A stretch of DNA of 64,000 nucleotides from Deltaproteobacteria bacterium (GCA_030595125.1 JAUVDV010000010.1:18862-82861), one strand, 5' to 3'; shown: positions 19,145-28,128, numbered from the stretch's first letter. The notes: generated by a model from the sequence alone, not told the origin. A program made the numbers and translations.

Positions 19145-19678
19145 TTACTTGTTCTTGGCGTTATACAGCTTGATGAGCTTGTCGGTCAGATCCAGGTGTT
19201 TGGGCGCCCACACGACGGCCCCGCTCGAGCTGTCGTAAATCATGCTGTATCCCCCGGATTGTCCCATGTCCTTGAGGATCTTCTGCATCTTCACGAAAAT
19301 AGACTGGGTGGCCTTGGCCTCCTTGGCGCTGAGCTCTTTCTGGAACTGCATGTAGGTCTGCTGCAGCTCGGTCACCGACTGGTAGTACTTCTCTACCTTC
19401 TTTTGCAGCGCCTCCTTGTTGAGGATGTTCTGCTGCTTTTCGATCTGGGTTTTCATGTCGAGAATTTGTTTTTCCTTCTTCTCGATTCCCTTTTGCATCT
19501 TGGTCTTCTGCTTTGTCAGCTTCTTGAGCGCCTTCTTGCCCTCGTTGGTCTCCATGAGGGCGCGTCGCAGGTCCACGAAGGCGATCTTTACGTCACCGGC
19601 CGCCGCCGACTTGGCGATGAATGATGTGGCCAGAAAGATTGCGAGCAGCGACCACAGAACTTTGTGTTTGTTCATCAT
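19145..19678 (-). CDS. skp: Skp/OmpH-family periplasmic chaperone
   Basis: 177 residues. Signal peptide MMNKHKVLWSLLAIFLATS... with cleavage near KSAAAGD, then VKIAFVDLRRALMETNEGKKA, the normal OmpH start. A long Lys/Gln/Glu coiled coil forms the tentacles, followed by the short strand YSMIYDSSSGAVVWAP. It holds unfolded outer-membrane proteins on their way to BamA, whose gene lies 124 bp upstream on the same strand. ATG 19678 or 19675 are both possible. A TTGACA at 19739-19744 (minus strand) may be its own -35. Confidence 0.93.
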   Translation of the reverse strand: MMNKHKVLWSLLAIFLATSFIAKSAAAGDVKIAFVDLRRALMETNEGKKALKKLTKQKTKMQKGIEKKEKQILDMKTQIEKQQNILNKEALQKKVEKYYQSVTELQQTYMQFQKELSAKEAKATQSIFVKMQKILKDMGQSGGYSMIYDSSSGAVVWAPKHLDLTDKLIKLYNAKNK

Positions 19679-19802
19679 TGTATTGTTCTCCCAACTCCTC
19701 TTTTCACTCTTTTATTAATGTCTACTGAACGTTTTGACTGTCAAATGCCAATTTTATTGACATATTCCTCGTCAACCAGCCAGCGCGAGACTCTATTCCA
19801 CA

Positions 19803-22343
19803 TCAGAAAAAGTTACCAAATGTAAATTCGAACATGTGGTTTTCCTCACCCGGGTAGGTTGTTGTGGGCCAGCCCCACTCGAATCGGAGCGGTCCCATGG
19901 GCGAGAACCACCTGAACCCGAACCCCACTGACGTCCGCAGATAGAACGGATTGGAATTGCACGGATCGGTAAACTTGTTGATCCCCCTGCCGCCGCCCGC
20001 CTGGCACCAGGAATCCTCGAGGTTGAACGCGTTGCCGGCGTCGAAGAAGATCACCCCCTTGATACCGACGATCTCCACGATGGGAAACTCTATCTCGGTG
20101 TTGAAGGTCAACCGCATGTTTCCGCCGATGTTGATGCCCGTGGCGATCGGCTCGGCGTTTGGATCGAAGGAGCTCGGGATGGACAGTCGCGGTCCCAGAG
20201 ACCACGGGTAGAAACCACGCACGTCCATGATGCCGCCGGAACGGTACCGCTGGGTGATCGGGAGCCCCTCCTCGGTGTTGGAGTGAATCAGCCCCCAGGT
20301 GCCGTTTACCCTGAAGACGAACTTCCAGAACAGGGGGAGGTACCAGCGACTCGTCAGCGTGTAGCGCGTAAACTCGAACTGGGATCCCAGGTACTTGGAG
20401 GCCCACTCAACCGAGCCCATGTTGTACGACCCCTTGGTGGGGAACAGGCGGTTGTTTCTCTTGTCGTAGGCCAGAGTGAGCTTGACGCTGGAGCTTATCC
20501 CCTCCTTGAACAGGTACGCCAGGGGAAGCTCGTTGAACCCCGAACTCAGCCCCTGGCCGGCGATCAGCAGACCGGTATCGGCGCCCGTGTTGACCTTGTC
20601 GTATTGCAGATTGTAGGACAGGTAGAGCTTGAGATCCCGAAGCACTACTGAGTGCCCGAGGGTGATCTCCCCTCCGGAGGACTCCTTGCTGTAGTCCACC
20701 ATCGCCATGACCGTGTTGAAGAGCCTGAACGCAAACGTCCAGTTGCTGTCCAGGAAATACGGCTCCCAGAAGTTGAACATGAACATCTGCCGCATGCTCG
20801 ACATCTGGGTCTGCAACGAAACCGTCTGACCCTGACCCATGAAGTTCTGTTCAGTCACCTGGGCCTGAGCGATGAAGTTCTCCACCGTGCTGAAGCCCAT
20901 GCCCACCTGGAACTGGCCCGTATGCCGCTCGGCGACCTGAACAGTGACTATCACCTTGTCCCTGGAGCTCCCTGGGCTGTGGGTCACATCGACCGACTCG
21001 AAGAATCCCAGCTGGGTGACCCTCGCCTTGGAAATGTCGAGCCCGGTCTGGCTGAACTTTTCTCCCTCGAAGATGATTACCTGGCGCCGGATGACACGAT
21101 CGCGGGTCTTGCTGTTCCCCCTGATCTCAATGCGCTCGAAATGGACCACGGGGCCGCGACTGATCTCCAGCACCAGATCGACGATCCGGGCTTCCTTGTT
21201 GGTAATGGTCTTGAGCTCCACGTTGGCGTGGGCAAAACCCTTGTCCTGATAGTGACGGGAGATCCGGTTGACGTCCTCCATCACCTTGGTGCGGGAGAAC
21301 CACTCGTCCCTGCGCGTGCGAACCATGGAGCGGACCTTGCGCCGACCGCCGAGCAGATCCACTTCGTTGCCTTCGGGATCGTGCTCCACCACCTTGATGC
21401 GGCCGACCTTGTACTTGGGCCCCTCCTCTACGGGGATGGAAACGAAAATATACCTCCGGTCGGCGGACAGCTCCACCCGGGGGCTGCCCACCTGCACGTC
21501 GATGTACCCGTTGTCCCAGTACAGCGCCTGGACCATGGTGACGTCGCGGTCGAACAGGTCGCGCTTGAACTTGCCCGAATCCGTGAGTATGGAAAACGGC
21601 CCCGCCGTGCGAGTGGACATGTAACGGGAGATCTCGGCGTCGGTGAGCGCGCGGTTGCCCACGAAGGAGATCTTTCTGACCTCCACCTGTGAGTGCTCCT
21701 CCATGACAAAAACTACATTGTACGAGTTTTCGCCTTCCGCCTCTTCCAGGCGGTAGCTGACCTGCGCGAGGAAGTATCCCTCCTCCAGGTACAGGTCGCG
21801 AATCTTCTGGATGTTTTTGTGGATGGTGGGGATATCGAGAGGGGTGTTGAGCTCGATGTCGACCACCTCCATGATATCTTCTTCATCCAGCTCGTCGTTT
21901 CCCTCCAGCTTGATCTCGTTTACCGCGCCCTTCTCGACAACCTGAAAGTCCAGAATGACCCCGGCGCCGTCTTCGGTCTCGGTCAACGACACTTTCACGT
22001 CGCTGAAAAAACCCAGCGTGTACAGGGAGCGAATGTCTCGCGCGGCCCTCGCAGGTTCGAAGGACATCCCCACCCGGGTGCCGATATTGGCGCGAATATC
22101 GTCGGCGCCCACCCGACGGTTGCCGGTCACCTCGACCTTTGCGACCTTGAACCCCTTGAACGCCTTGCCTCCAACGAGATCTACGGCCGGCGCATCCTTC
22201 TCTTCCTCATCGGGTATATCCAGTTCCGAGGCGCCCAGGATTGCAGGCGCGGTGAGATCGCCGGTGAGACTCTGCGCGAACGCAGGAGCGCTTCCGGTAA
22301 GAGCGGCGATCATAAAGAGGATGTTTATTTGTGCGCGGCACAT
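19803..22343 (-). CDS. bamA: Outer-membrane assembly factor BamA
   Basis: About 846 residues from the ATG at 22343 (signal peptide NILFMIAALTGSAPAFA). Five POTRA domains can be followed: VAKVEVTGNRRVGADDI, VNEIKLEGNDELDEEDI, VRKISFVGNRALTDAEI, YKVGRIKVVEHDPEGN and FERIEIRGNSKTRDRVI. A 16-strand barrel follows, with the conserved VRGFYPWSLGPR in loop 6 and a C-terminal Phe. It inserts beta-barrel proteins into the outer membrane. The open frame continues upstream through a repetitive tract; that part is not protein-like, so the first plausible start with a signal peptide is used, but the start is not certain. Confidence 0.95.
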   Translation of the reverse strand: MCRAQINILFMIAALTGSAPAFAQSLTGDLTAPAILGASELDIPDEEEKDAPAVDLVGGKAFKGFKVAKVEVTGNRRVGADDIRANIGTRVGMSFEPARAARDIRSLYTLGFFSDVKVSLTETEDGAGVILDFQVVEKGAVNEIKLEGNDELDEEDIMEVVDIELNTPLDIPTIHKNIQKIRDLYLEEGYFLAQVSYRLEEAEGENSYNVVFVMEEHSQVEVRKISFVGNRALTDAEISRYMSTRTAGPFSILTDSGKFKRDLFDRDVTMVQALYWDNGYIDVQVGSPRVELSADRRYIFVSIPVEEGPKYKVGRIKVVEHDPEGNEVDLLGGRRKVRSMVRTRRDEWFSRTKVMEDVNRISRHYQDKGFAHANVELKTITNKEARIVDLVLEISRGPVVHFERIEIRGNSKTRDRVIRRQVIIFEGEKFSQTGLDISKARVTQLGFFESVDVTHSPGSSRDKVIVTVQVAERHTGQFQVGMGFSTVENFIAQAQVTEQNFMGQGQTVSLQTQMSSMRQMFMFNFWEPYFLDSNWTFAFRLFNTVMAMVDYSKESSGGEITLGHSVVLRDLKLYLSYNLQYDKVNTGADTGLLIAGQGLSSGFNELPLAYLFKEGISSSVKLTLAYDKRNNRLFPTKGSYNMGSVEWASKYLGSQFEFTRYTLTSRWYLPLFWKFVFRVNGTWGLIHSNTEEGLPITQRYRSGGIMDVRGFYPWSLGPRLSIPSSFDPNAEPIATGINIGGNMRLTFNTEIEFPIVEIVGIKGVIFFDAGNAFNLEDSWCQAGGGRGINKFTDPCNSNPFYLRTSVGFGFRWFSPMGPLRFEWGWPTTTYPGEENHMFEFTFGNFF

Positions 22344-22497
22344 GCCGTGGATCAATCCTGCCTGCAATAGAGCCCGGGATGTTGCCGAGCGAAAAAAGTT
22401 GCGGTTTTGTACGTCGCACACGACGAACAAGTCAACTCGTGTTGTCTTATACATTTCAAAAGTGGGAAAGAAAAGGAATGTCCGGTTGCTATCAAGA

Positions 22498-22610
22498 TGG
22501 ACAATATGGACGTTGTGGACGAGGTGGACGCTGAACTCTGCGTAGGGCCACCGAAGCAGAGCCAACTGTCCACAGTCCACTCCGTCTACTCCGTCCACTC
22601 TGTCCACAGT
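22498..22610. repeat. Inverted array of 9-bp TGGAC-type units
   Basis: Left arm: four 9-bp units of the form TGGACnnnn (22498-22533). Right arm: four units of the form GTCCACnnn (22575-22610), plus a partial unit at 22568. Between them CTCTGC and GCAGAG form an inner stem. The whole can fold as one long imperfect hairpin. Confidence 0.8.
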
Positions 22611-22743
22611 CCGCCAGGGTCTTTGGGTGAAAATTACGGTGCTCCACGCTCCTCGAAAAAATGATGTACGAAGTCCGATCCGCCGCCAAATACCTCTTCC
22701 GACACGACGCGGAGCTTCTGTCCGAGTTCAAGGACTATTCCCT

Positions 22744-22803
22744 TTAAAGAGGCCGCCATCATCTTCCCCTTCCCCTCGCAGGGGAAGGCCGGGATGGGGT
22801 TGA
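22744..22803 (-). repeat. REP-like palindromic element, copy B (intergenic)
   Basis: The reverse complement begins AACCCCATCCCGGCCTTC and continues through the same inverted core, followed by AAGATGATGGCGGCC. It is the intergenic copy of the element found inside or at the start of genes at 7961-8017 and 32083-32137. Confidence 0.85.
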
Positions 22804-22981
22804 TCGTTCCGGAGCACTCCGGATGCCTCAAAGCAGCGAAATTACTATAAAAAAAAGATGACTGGCACCTTTGGAGGCCTGTATGAGTCAACGCTGTCTG
22901 CGGAATGCTATATGTCAAGTGGAGGGTTTTGACCCCATTTGTTCTGGCACCTTGGAAGCACCTTGGGGAGGGGGGAGTGCC

Positions 22982-23926
22982 CTAGGGACAGTTCGTCGGA
23001 ACAGGTGTGCAAGAATCGTCGAGGTTGTCGGAGACACCTATGTCAATGTCAGCGGGTGCGCTGGTGAGCTGGTCCAGAAGATCGCACACCTCGCAGTCGG
23101 GAAGAACGTCGCTTCCGTAGATTGCCAAATATCCGCCCACCGAGGTGAGGGCGCTCAGGCCGTCCAGGTTGGCCAGGGCGATGTTTTCAAGGATATACAA
23201 GTACTCGCCCACTGATGTGATCCCGCTCAGTCCGTCCAGTTTGGTGAGGATGTCGTTCCCGGAGACTGACAATCTCCCACCCACCGAGCCATTAATTCCG
23301 CTCAGCCCGTCCAGGTTGGTGAGGGCGATGTTGCTATTGATGGCTAGACTTTCCACCGATCCGTGAATTCCGCTCAGTCCGTCCAGGTTGGTGAGGACAT
23401 CGTTTTCCCAAATAGTCAAACCCCCGCCCACCGAGGTGATGCCGCTCAACCCGTCCAGATTGGTGAGGGCTGCGTTGTAATAGATGATCAAGTGTACGCC
23501 AACCGAGGTGAGGGCGCTCAACCCGTCCAGATTAGTGAGGGCGTCGTTGTGGTAGATGCCCAAGTATTCGCCCACTGAGGTGAGAGCGCTCAGCCCGTCC
23601 AGGTTGGCGAGGGCGTTGTCATAAATGATCAAGTGCCCGCTCACTGAGGTGAGGGCGTTCAGCCCGTGCAGATAGTTAAGGGCGTCATTGTCTACGATCT
23701 CCAAGTTCTCACCCACCGAGGTGAGGCAGTTCAACTCGCCCAGGTCGGTGCATGTCGGACACTTGATATACAGGTTTCCAGAGATCGATGTGTATCCAGC
23801 GAGGGTTGCAACATCCGATTGTTCGAGTATCTCGAAATCACCGCTGTATTCCCAATCGGTATCGTCCGAGCACCCGGTGGCGCACACGAATGCGGCCAGC
23901 AATAAAAAGAAAATTATTCTGTTCAT
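22982..23926 (-). CDS. LRR / receptor-L-domain-like lipoprotein
   Basis: 314 residues. Lipobox CATGC (Cys19). The body is about nine repeats of roughly 24-25 residues with the pattern LTNLDGLSALTSVGxxLxIxxN, plus variants (SGITSVGG, SGIHGSVES). This is the solenoid of bacterial leucine-rich or receptor-L-like repeats. N- and C-terminal caps have Cys pairs (CPTCTDL; CEVCDLL). It probably binds a ligand or polymer at the cell surface. DNA repeats are near-identical in places, so copy number may vary. Its promoter motif overlaps the 3' end of sctT. Confidence 0.8.
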   Translation of the reverse strand: MNRIIFFLLLAAFVCATGCSDDTDWEYSGDFEILEQSDVATLAGYTSISGNLYIKCPTCTDLGELNCLTSVGENLEIVDNDALNYLHGLNALTSVSGHLIIYDNALANLDGLSALTSVGEYLGIYHNDALTNLDGLSALTSVGVHLIIYYNAALTNLDGLSGITSVGGGLTIWENDVLTNLDGLSGIHGSVESLAINSNIALTNLDGLSGINGSVGGRLSVSGNDILTKLDGLSGITSVGEYLYILENIALANLDGLSALTSVGGYLAIYGSDVLPDCEVCDLLDQLTSAPADIDIGVSDNLDDSCTPVPTNCP

Positions 23927-23950
23927 CGTATGTCCCCTCCAACTGAAAAA

Positions 23951-23969
23951 ACGATCATAGCATCTTTGG
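23951..23969 (-). promoter_or_regulatory. Shared lipoprotein promoter motif, copy 2
   Basis: The minus strand reads CCAAAGATGCTATGATCGT, 18 of 19 identical to the copy at 13473-13491 and placed 25 bp from the LRR lipoprotein ATG, as there. It directly abuts the sctT stop codon. Confidence 0.5.
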
Positions 23970-24710
23970 TTATCCTATGCTCCGTTGCAGGAACGATATC
24001 CCGGCGGCGACCGCTGCGCCGAGGGTTGCGATCATGACGATCTGGGTAGCTACGACCCTCAGGGTTCCGGCCCCGGCGCCCTGCCCCATTCCCGGCGCCA
24101 TCCGCATCACGAGCCCTCCGAAAACGTCCGCCGCGAGTCCCGCCATGAATACGGGAGTCGCTATCATGACCCCCCAGGTGAAGGCCCCGGCGAAAACCGC
24201 GATCGCACCATCGATCAACCCCGGGGTGATCAGGTTACCGTCGAAGGCCGCGTCGAGCGGGATCCACCTTACCGATCCGGCGAGCGCGCTCAACATCGCG
24301 TGGTGGCCGTCCATTAGCAGGAAGGCTCCGATGCCGAGGAATGTGTACAACCCGACCTGCGGGCTCGCGCCGCCATCTTCCCGCCCCGCAGAGGGGATTG
24401 TGTGTGCGGCCAGACCGATCAGCGCTCCTGCGGACTCGAAGACGGAAAAGACGATCCTTGCCATCAGGCCGAAAGAGGCGCCGACAAGCACTTCCTTGAA
24501 GACAAGCCCGATGAGCATTGAAACCCCCGGCGTCGCCTCCATGGGCCCCAGCCCCGGAAGAAGAATCAGAACGAGCGACAGGGACAGGCCGACGACGGGC
24601 AACAGCGGCAAGGGCCGACCTCCAGGGAACGGGGTCAACCTCAGAGCGACCGACACGCGAATAAAGAGCAGGACTCCGGTGAACGCGAGGGCGATGGCCG
24701 GATCGGACAT
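23970..24710 (-). CDS. sctT: FliR/SctT-family type III export protein
   Basis: 246 residues with six or so membrane helices (LPLLPVVGLSLSLVLILLPG and others). FliR features include FKEVLVGASFGLMARIVFSVFE (split around the helix), GALIGLAAHTIPSAGR and SPQVGLYTFLGIGAFLLMDGHH. SctT/FliR belongs to the inner-membrane export gate with SctR/FliP and SctS/FliQ. The start at 24710 is 5 bp after the sctS stop. A longer in-frame reading through sctS and beyond is not coding. No SctR, SctU or SctV is present in the window. Confidence 0.88.
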   Translation of the reverse strand: MSDPAIALAFTGVLLFIRVSVALRLTPFPGGRPLPLLPVVGLSLSLVLILLPGLGPMEATPGVSMLIGLVFKEVLVGASFGLMARIVFSVFESAGALIGLAAHTIPSAGREDGGASPQVGLYTFLGIGAFLLMDGHHAMLSALAGSVRWIPLDAAFDGNLITPGLIDGAIAVFAGAFTWGVMIATPVFMAGLAADVFGGLVMRMAPGMGQGAGAGTLRVVATQIVMIATLGAAVAAGISFLQRSIG

Positions 24711-24715
24711 GGCGT

Positions 24716-24988
24716 TTACCTGACCACCACCGAGATGAGCGACCACACCCGATCGGCAAACCCGGAGACCTCTCCCGCCACGAACGGCGCCACGGCGAGT
24801 GCGACCAGCAAGACTGCGGTAATCCGCGCAACGTGGTTGATTGTTGGCTCCGTCATCTTGGTGAACGACTGGAACAGGCCGGCGATGACGCCGGACAACA
24901 GCGCTGCGCCAAGGAAAGGCAACGACAGAGCGATCACGAGAATCAGGGCCTCGCGCCCGATATCGTGGAGATCCGACGGGGTCATCAT
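24716..24988 (-). CDS. sctS: FliQ/SctS-family type III export protein
   Basis: 90 residues with two membrane helices (ALILVIALSLPFLGAALLSG and AVLLVALAVAPFVAG) and the conserved FQSFTKMTEPTINHVARI region between them. This is the standard FliQ length and layout. Starts at 24988 or 24985 are equally likely. The gene lies 14 bp after the GltJ-like gene and directly before sctT. Whether the pair serves a flagellum, an injectisome or a derived system cannot be told from these two genes. Confidence 0.88.
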   Translation of the reverse strand: MMTPSDLHDIGREALILVIALSLPFLGAALLSGVIAGLFQSFTKMTEPTINHVARITAVLLVALAVAPFVAGEVSGFADRVWSLISVVVR

Positions 24989-25002
24989 GCGAGCGTTCTA
25001 TT

Positions 25003-26526
25003 TCATTTTGGGGTAAACAGGAACGGGAAATCGATCTTGGACTCGCCCGAACTCGACGGGAAGACCCACTTCTTGACGGCGCGCTCCATGCAGCTCTTGA
25101 GGCCGGGTAGCTTGGCGCCGGCTCCCCCGATGTTGACGTTCTTGACCATCCCGGAGCCACCCACGGTCGCCCGGAGCATGACCTTGACGTCACGGTCGTC
25201 GGGAGCCTCACCCTGCTTGAGAGATTTCTCGTAACAGATCTGCAGGCGCCCCTTGTTTTTGTTTACCACGCCACTGAGTTGCCGTGAGGTCAGGGCGGCG
25301 CTGCCCGAAGACGACCCACTCGACGAATCTTTTCCCGAGGTTCCCCCAACCAGGTCGTGGCTGCCCACCGGCGACCCGCCGCTCATCTGCGCGAGCAGTC
25401 GCTTCTTGCGATCCTCGGCTGACTCTCCCCTGGGAGCCGACTTGCCAGAACCTTTGTACTTGCTCGACCCGCTTCCCTTCCGAGACCCTTCCGATCCCGA
25501 GCTGTCGACGCCTTTGTCTGTCTGCGGAGGCCTGTCCTGAATCCTGATGCCCGTTTCCTCGTCGGGTCGATCCTTGTACACGACCTTCTCGATGACCCGC
25601 TCCTTGATCTCTACCACGGTCTCCATCTCGACCGTTCCCTTGCCGAAGAGAATGATAACGGCGAGCACCATCACGGCCACCGCGAAGAAACCAACTGCGG
25701 CGAACTTGACCCACCGATCCGGCCCGGCCGGGCTGATGGGAGAGATGGACTGGAGGGAGGCGATGCCGCTGGACATCCCTGCGCCGAAATCGTCACTCAG
25801 GGGGCGGGAATCGCCCGGGAACAACGACTCGTCTCCGGAGAGGAAATCGTCAAAACCCTTGTCCTTTTCCACCGGGACCGGCGCATCGAGGCGATCGGCC
25901 AGAACCCCCACGCTTCCGCCCTTGAGAGGAGATTCCTCAACTTTTTCCTTCTTCTCCTCCGGTATGAACAGGCCGAGGCGCGGTTTCTCAACCTCTTTTT
26001 TGGCCGGCGCCGGCGCCCCGTCCCCGCCCAGGGAAGCCTCAATATCGAGCTTGGCAAGGAGCCCCACCAGCTCCTTGCAATGTCGCAGACTGATCCAGTC
26101 GGGCATCCCCTCTTTCCAGACGAGGGATGCGTCCGAGACCTTCTTGTCCTGGCTGTGTTTGTGAATTTCCCGAGCTGTGATCGGACCGGCCGGGTTGTTG
26201 TCGATGGCGATGAACCACACTGGAATATCTACATCGCCCTGCTCGATGCGCTGCGCCGACTTCTTGACCGCGCTGAGCAACCCCGGTGTTCCTGAAGCCT
26301 TTTGACCATCGTCTGCCTTGAACGAGGCGGCGAATCTGTCCTCCAGCGGAGATCCGGCGTCTTTCTTTTTGGGGGCGCTGTCCGGCGCCGCCTTTTTCTT
26401 GGGAGTAGGACCGCGAATAATGATGATCTCGTTGCACTTCTTGCAACGGATTTTCAACACCTTGTTTCTGACTTTGCTGTCCGCAATGTTGTACTTGGAG
26501 TTGCAATGTTCACAAACGAATTTCAT
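25003..26526 (-). CDS. AgmX/GltJ-like zinc-ribbon, GYF, TM and TonB-C protein
   Basis: 507 residues. Domain order: zinc ribbon CEHC...CKKC (Cys5, 8, 28, 31; MJ0042-type), a basic linker, a GYF_2-like domain (WFIAIDNNPAGPITAREIH; about 103-165), a disordered stretch, one transmembrane helix (FAAVGFFAVAVMVLAVIILF; about 275-295), a Ser/Gly-rich periplasmic linker, and a C-terminal AgmX/TonB-C-like domain (LQICYEKSLKQG, VKKWVFP). The same order occurs in GltJ/AgmX, a gliding-motility protein of Myxococcus that couples the cytoplasm to the envelope. It is followed by sctS-sctT and preceded after 7 bp by a receiver-TPR protein gene, apparently one operon. Confidence 0.85.
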   Translation of the reverse strand: MKFVCEHCNSKYNIADSKVRNKVLKIRCKKCNEIIIIRGPTPKKKAAPDSAPKKKDAGSPLEDRFAASFKADDGQKASGTPGLLSAVKKSAQRIEQGDVDIPVWFIAIDNNPAGPITAREIHKHSQDKKVSDASLVWKEGMPDWISLRHCKELVGLLAKLDIEASLGGDGAPAPAKKEVEKPRLGLFIPEEKKEKVEESPLKGGSVGVLADRLDAPVPVEKDKGFDDFLSGDESLFPGDSRPLSDDFGAGMSSGIASLQSISPISPAGPDRWVKFAAVGFFAVAVMVLAVIILFGKGTVEMETVVEIKERVIEKVVYKDRPDEETGIRIQDRPPQTDKGVDSSGSEGSRKGSGSSKYKGSGKSAPRGESAEDRKKRLLAQMSGGSPVGSHDLVGGTSGKDSSSGSSSGSAALTSRQLSGVVNKNKGRLQICYEKSLKQGEAPDDRDVKVMLRATVGGSGMVKNVNIGGAGAKLPGLKSCMERAVKKWVFPSSSGESKIDFPFLFTPK

Positions 26527-26533
26527 GCAACCT

Positions 26534-27982
26534 CTACAGCAGGTTCATCAGATGCTGCTTGATACCATCACGGGTCTTTTCGTCGGGACAATAATGAAGC
26601 GCTCGCTCCCATGTCTCGATTGATTTGAACTTGAAACCGGTCTTCTGATACAGCATGGCGAGGTTCTTGAGCGCGGGGAAATAGCTCGGCTCCAGATCCA
26701 GCGCGCTCTCCAGCTCTCTGATGGCCTGGTAGTTGAGCGCTTTCTTGCCCAGAATCAACGCAAGGTTGTAGTGCAGCTTGAACGCCAGCGGATCGATCTT
26801 GAGCCCTTTTCGCAGGAGCTCAATTGCCATGTCGACCTTTCCCTCGCGGTACGCCGTCACACTGGCGGCAAGTATCTCTTCGGCCTGCTCAGAGAGGTTC
26901 TCGGGCGGCTTTTCATCCTTGTCGGAACTGATGGCGTTCAGGTGCATCTCCACCTTCTCGACGAACTCACCGAGCTTGAAGGGCTTCTCCATGAAGTCGT
27001 CCACACCGTACGAGTCCTTCAGGTCCTGCGCATATCGCCAGCCACGATAGATGGCGGAGATCATTATTACCGGGATGTGACCGTATTTCTTGCTGCCCTT
27101 GATCTTCTTGCAGATATCGAAACCGTGGACCTCCGGCAACATGGCGTCGAGGATAATCATGTCCGGGTTCTCGGTCTGGACCATTTTGATGGCTTCCAGC
27201 CCCCGCCCGGCGGTGACCACCTTGTAGCCCTTTTCGGTCAGAACCCTCGATATGAGCAACCGGATGTCGTCCTCATCATCGACAACCAGGATCTTCTTGG
27301 CGGCATCCGGGCGCGCCTCTGTCAAGGTGGGCTCGCGAGCCATGGGGATGGACAGCGCCTCATCCGAAAGATCGATGTCTATCTCCAGGGAAAGATCGTC
27401 CTGCGCAGGCTGCTCCTTGTCGTCGGGAAGAATCGTCGCATTGGAAATATGCTGTGGTGTCGGCCCGACGGAATCGAGGGGTTCTTCCGCACGCGAGACA
27501 AAACGCTTTCCACAGTATTTTTCCTCGCCCGTCGCCCTGGCCTCGTAGCATTTTTCCACGCACTTCAATATGTGCGCGTGGAGCGCAACGTGAGGGAACA
27601 CGCGCTTGCCCGAAACAAATTCCACCTCGTCGATGACCCGTTGATCGTCCGGGTTGGCCATGGCGAGATTGATGCTGTCCTCCGATACGGAAAGTGGGAG
27701 AATTATGTGCTGCGTTGCGATCTCTATGGGGATGATGTCCAGGCACGCAAGATCGATATCCACCTCGTCGAGGTTGACGGCCGGAATACCCGCCTGCTCG
27801 CTCAACGCCTTGAGCAAACGCACCTCGTCGGTTAACCCCTTTTTCAGAACCCTGGAGGCCAGCCGCTCGTGCGGCTCGTCCTCGCCCTTTTGTTCGTCGA
27901 GGATAGAGTCCAGCTGTTGTGGGCTGACCAGTTTCCGCTTCAGAAGGATTTTTCCAAGTTGAGTCTTGCTGTTCTCGCCCAT
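26534..27982 (-). CDS. MshEN domain, response-regulator receiver and TPR protein
   Basis: 482 residues. N-terminal MshEN/GSPII_E_N-like domain (LGKILLKRKLVSPQQLDSIL; about 1-150), which in several families binds cyclic di-GMP. A receiver domain follows (KILVVDDEDDIRLLIS, phospho-acceptor Asp in MIILDAMLP, Lys in MEKPF; about 228-345), then C-terminal TPRs (LHYNLALILGKKALNYQAI). No ATPase or DNA-binding output is present, so signals probably pass through TPR contacts. It is first in the operon with the GltJ-like gene and sctST, which suggests control of that envelope machine. Confidence 0.9.
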   Translation of the reverse strand: MGENSKTQLGKILLKRKLVSPQQLDSILDEQKGEDEPHERLASRVLKKGLTDEVRLLKALSEQAGIPAVNLDEVDIDLACLDIIPIEIATQHIILPLSVSEDSINLAMANPDDQRVIDEVEFVSGKRVFPHVALHAHILKCVEKCYEARATGEEKYCGKRFVSRAEEPLDSVGPTPQHISNATILPDDKEQPAQDDLSLEIDIDLSDEALSIPMAREPTLTEARPDAAKKILVVDDEDDIRLLISRVLTEKGYKVVTAGRGLEAIKMVQTENPDMIILDAMLPEVHGFDICKKIKGSKKYGHIPVIMISAIYRGWRYAQDLKDSYGVDDFMEKPFKLGEFVEKVEMHLNAISSDKDEKPPENLSEQAEEILAASVTAYREGKVDMAIELLRKGLKIDPLAFKLHYNLALILGKKALNYQAIRELESALDLEPSYFPALKNLAMLYQKTGFKFKSIETWERALHYCPDEKTRDGIKQHLMNLL

Positions 27983-28128
27983 GCTCCTGCCGATCCCATT
28001 TTGCCTTTACCAAGGCAATAAACTTGAGGATGGTTATTTCAACAACCTAACATTATGGATCAACGTCATCAACAATTTATGGATTGAAATGGTAGACTTG
28101 GGATACTACAAGCCTATCCCTGTTGGCG

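Larger units (their letters stand above)
22344..22981. other. 638-bp gene-free, repeat-rich spacer upstream of bamA
   Basis: No credible gene. It holds an AT-rich stretch near 22380-22490 that may contain the bamA promoter, the 9-bp-period inverted array (22498-22610), REP-like copy B (22744-22803), and a 17-bp sequence TGGAGGGTTTTGACCCC (22920-22936) that recurs at 62683-62699. Confidence 0.6.

Noticed and set aside
20652..21692. A 346-codon frame opposite bamA
   Set aside because: Antisense shadow of POTRA and barrel coding sequence; no start signal or protein-like pattern.
22344..22607. Extra N-terminal residues of BamA from the long open frame
   Set aside because: The stretch translates the 9-bp repeat array (VDGVDGVD...), lies before the signal peptide and has no homologous pattern.
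24711..25211. A single fused FliQ-FliR protein from the long frame
   Set aside because: The sctS sequence is in another frame and has its own stop at 24716; the long frame upstream of 24710 is not protein-like.
27530..27982. A type IV pilus or type II secretion ATPase at 26534-27982
   Set aside because: Only the MshEN-like N-terminal domain is present; Walker motifs are missing and a receiver plus TPRs follow.
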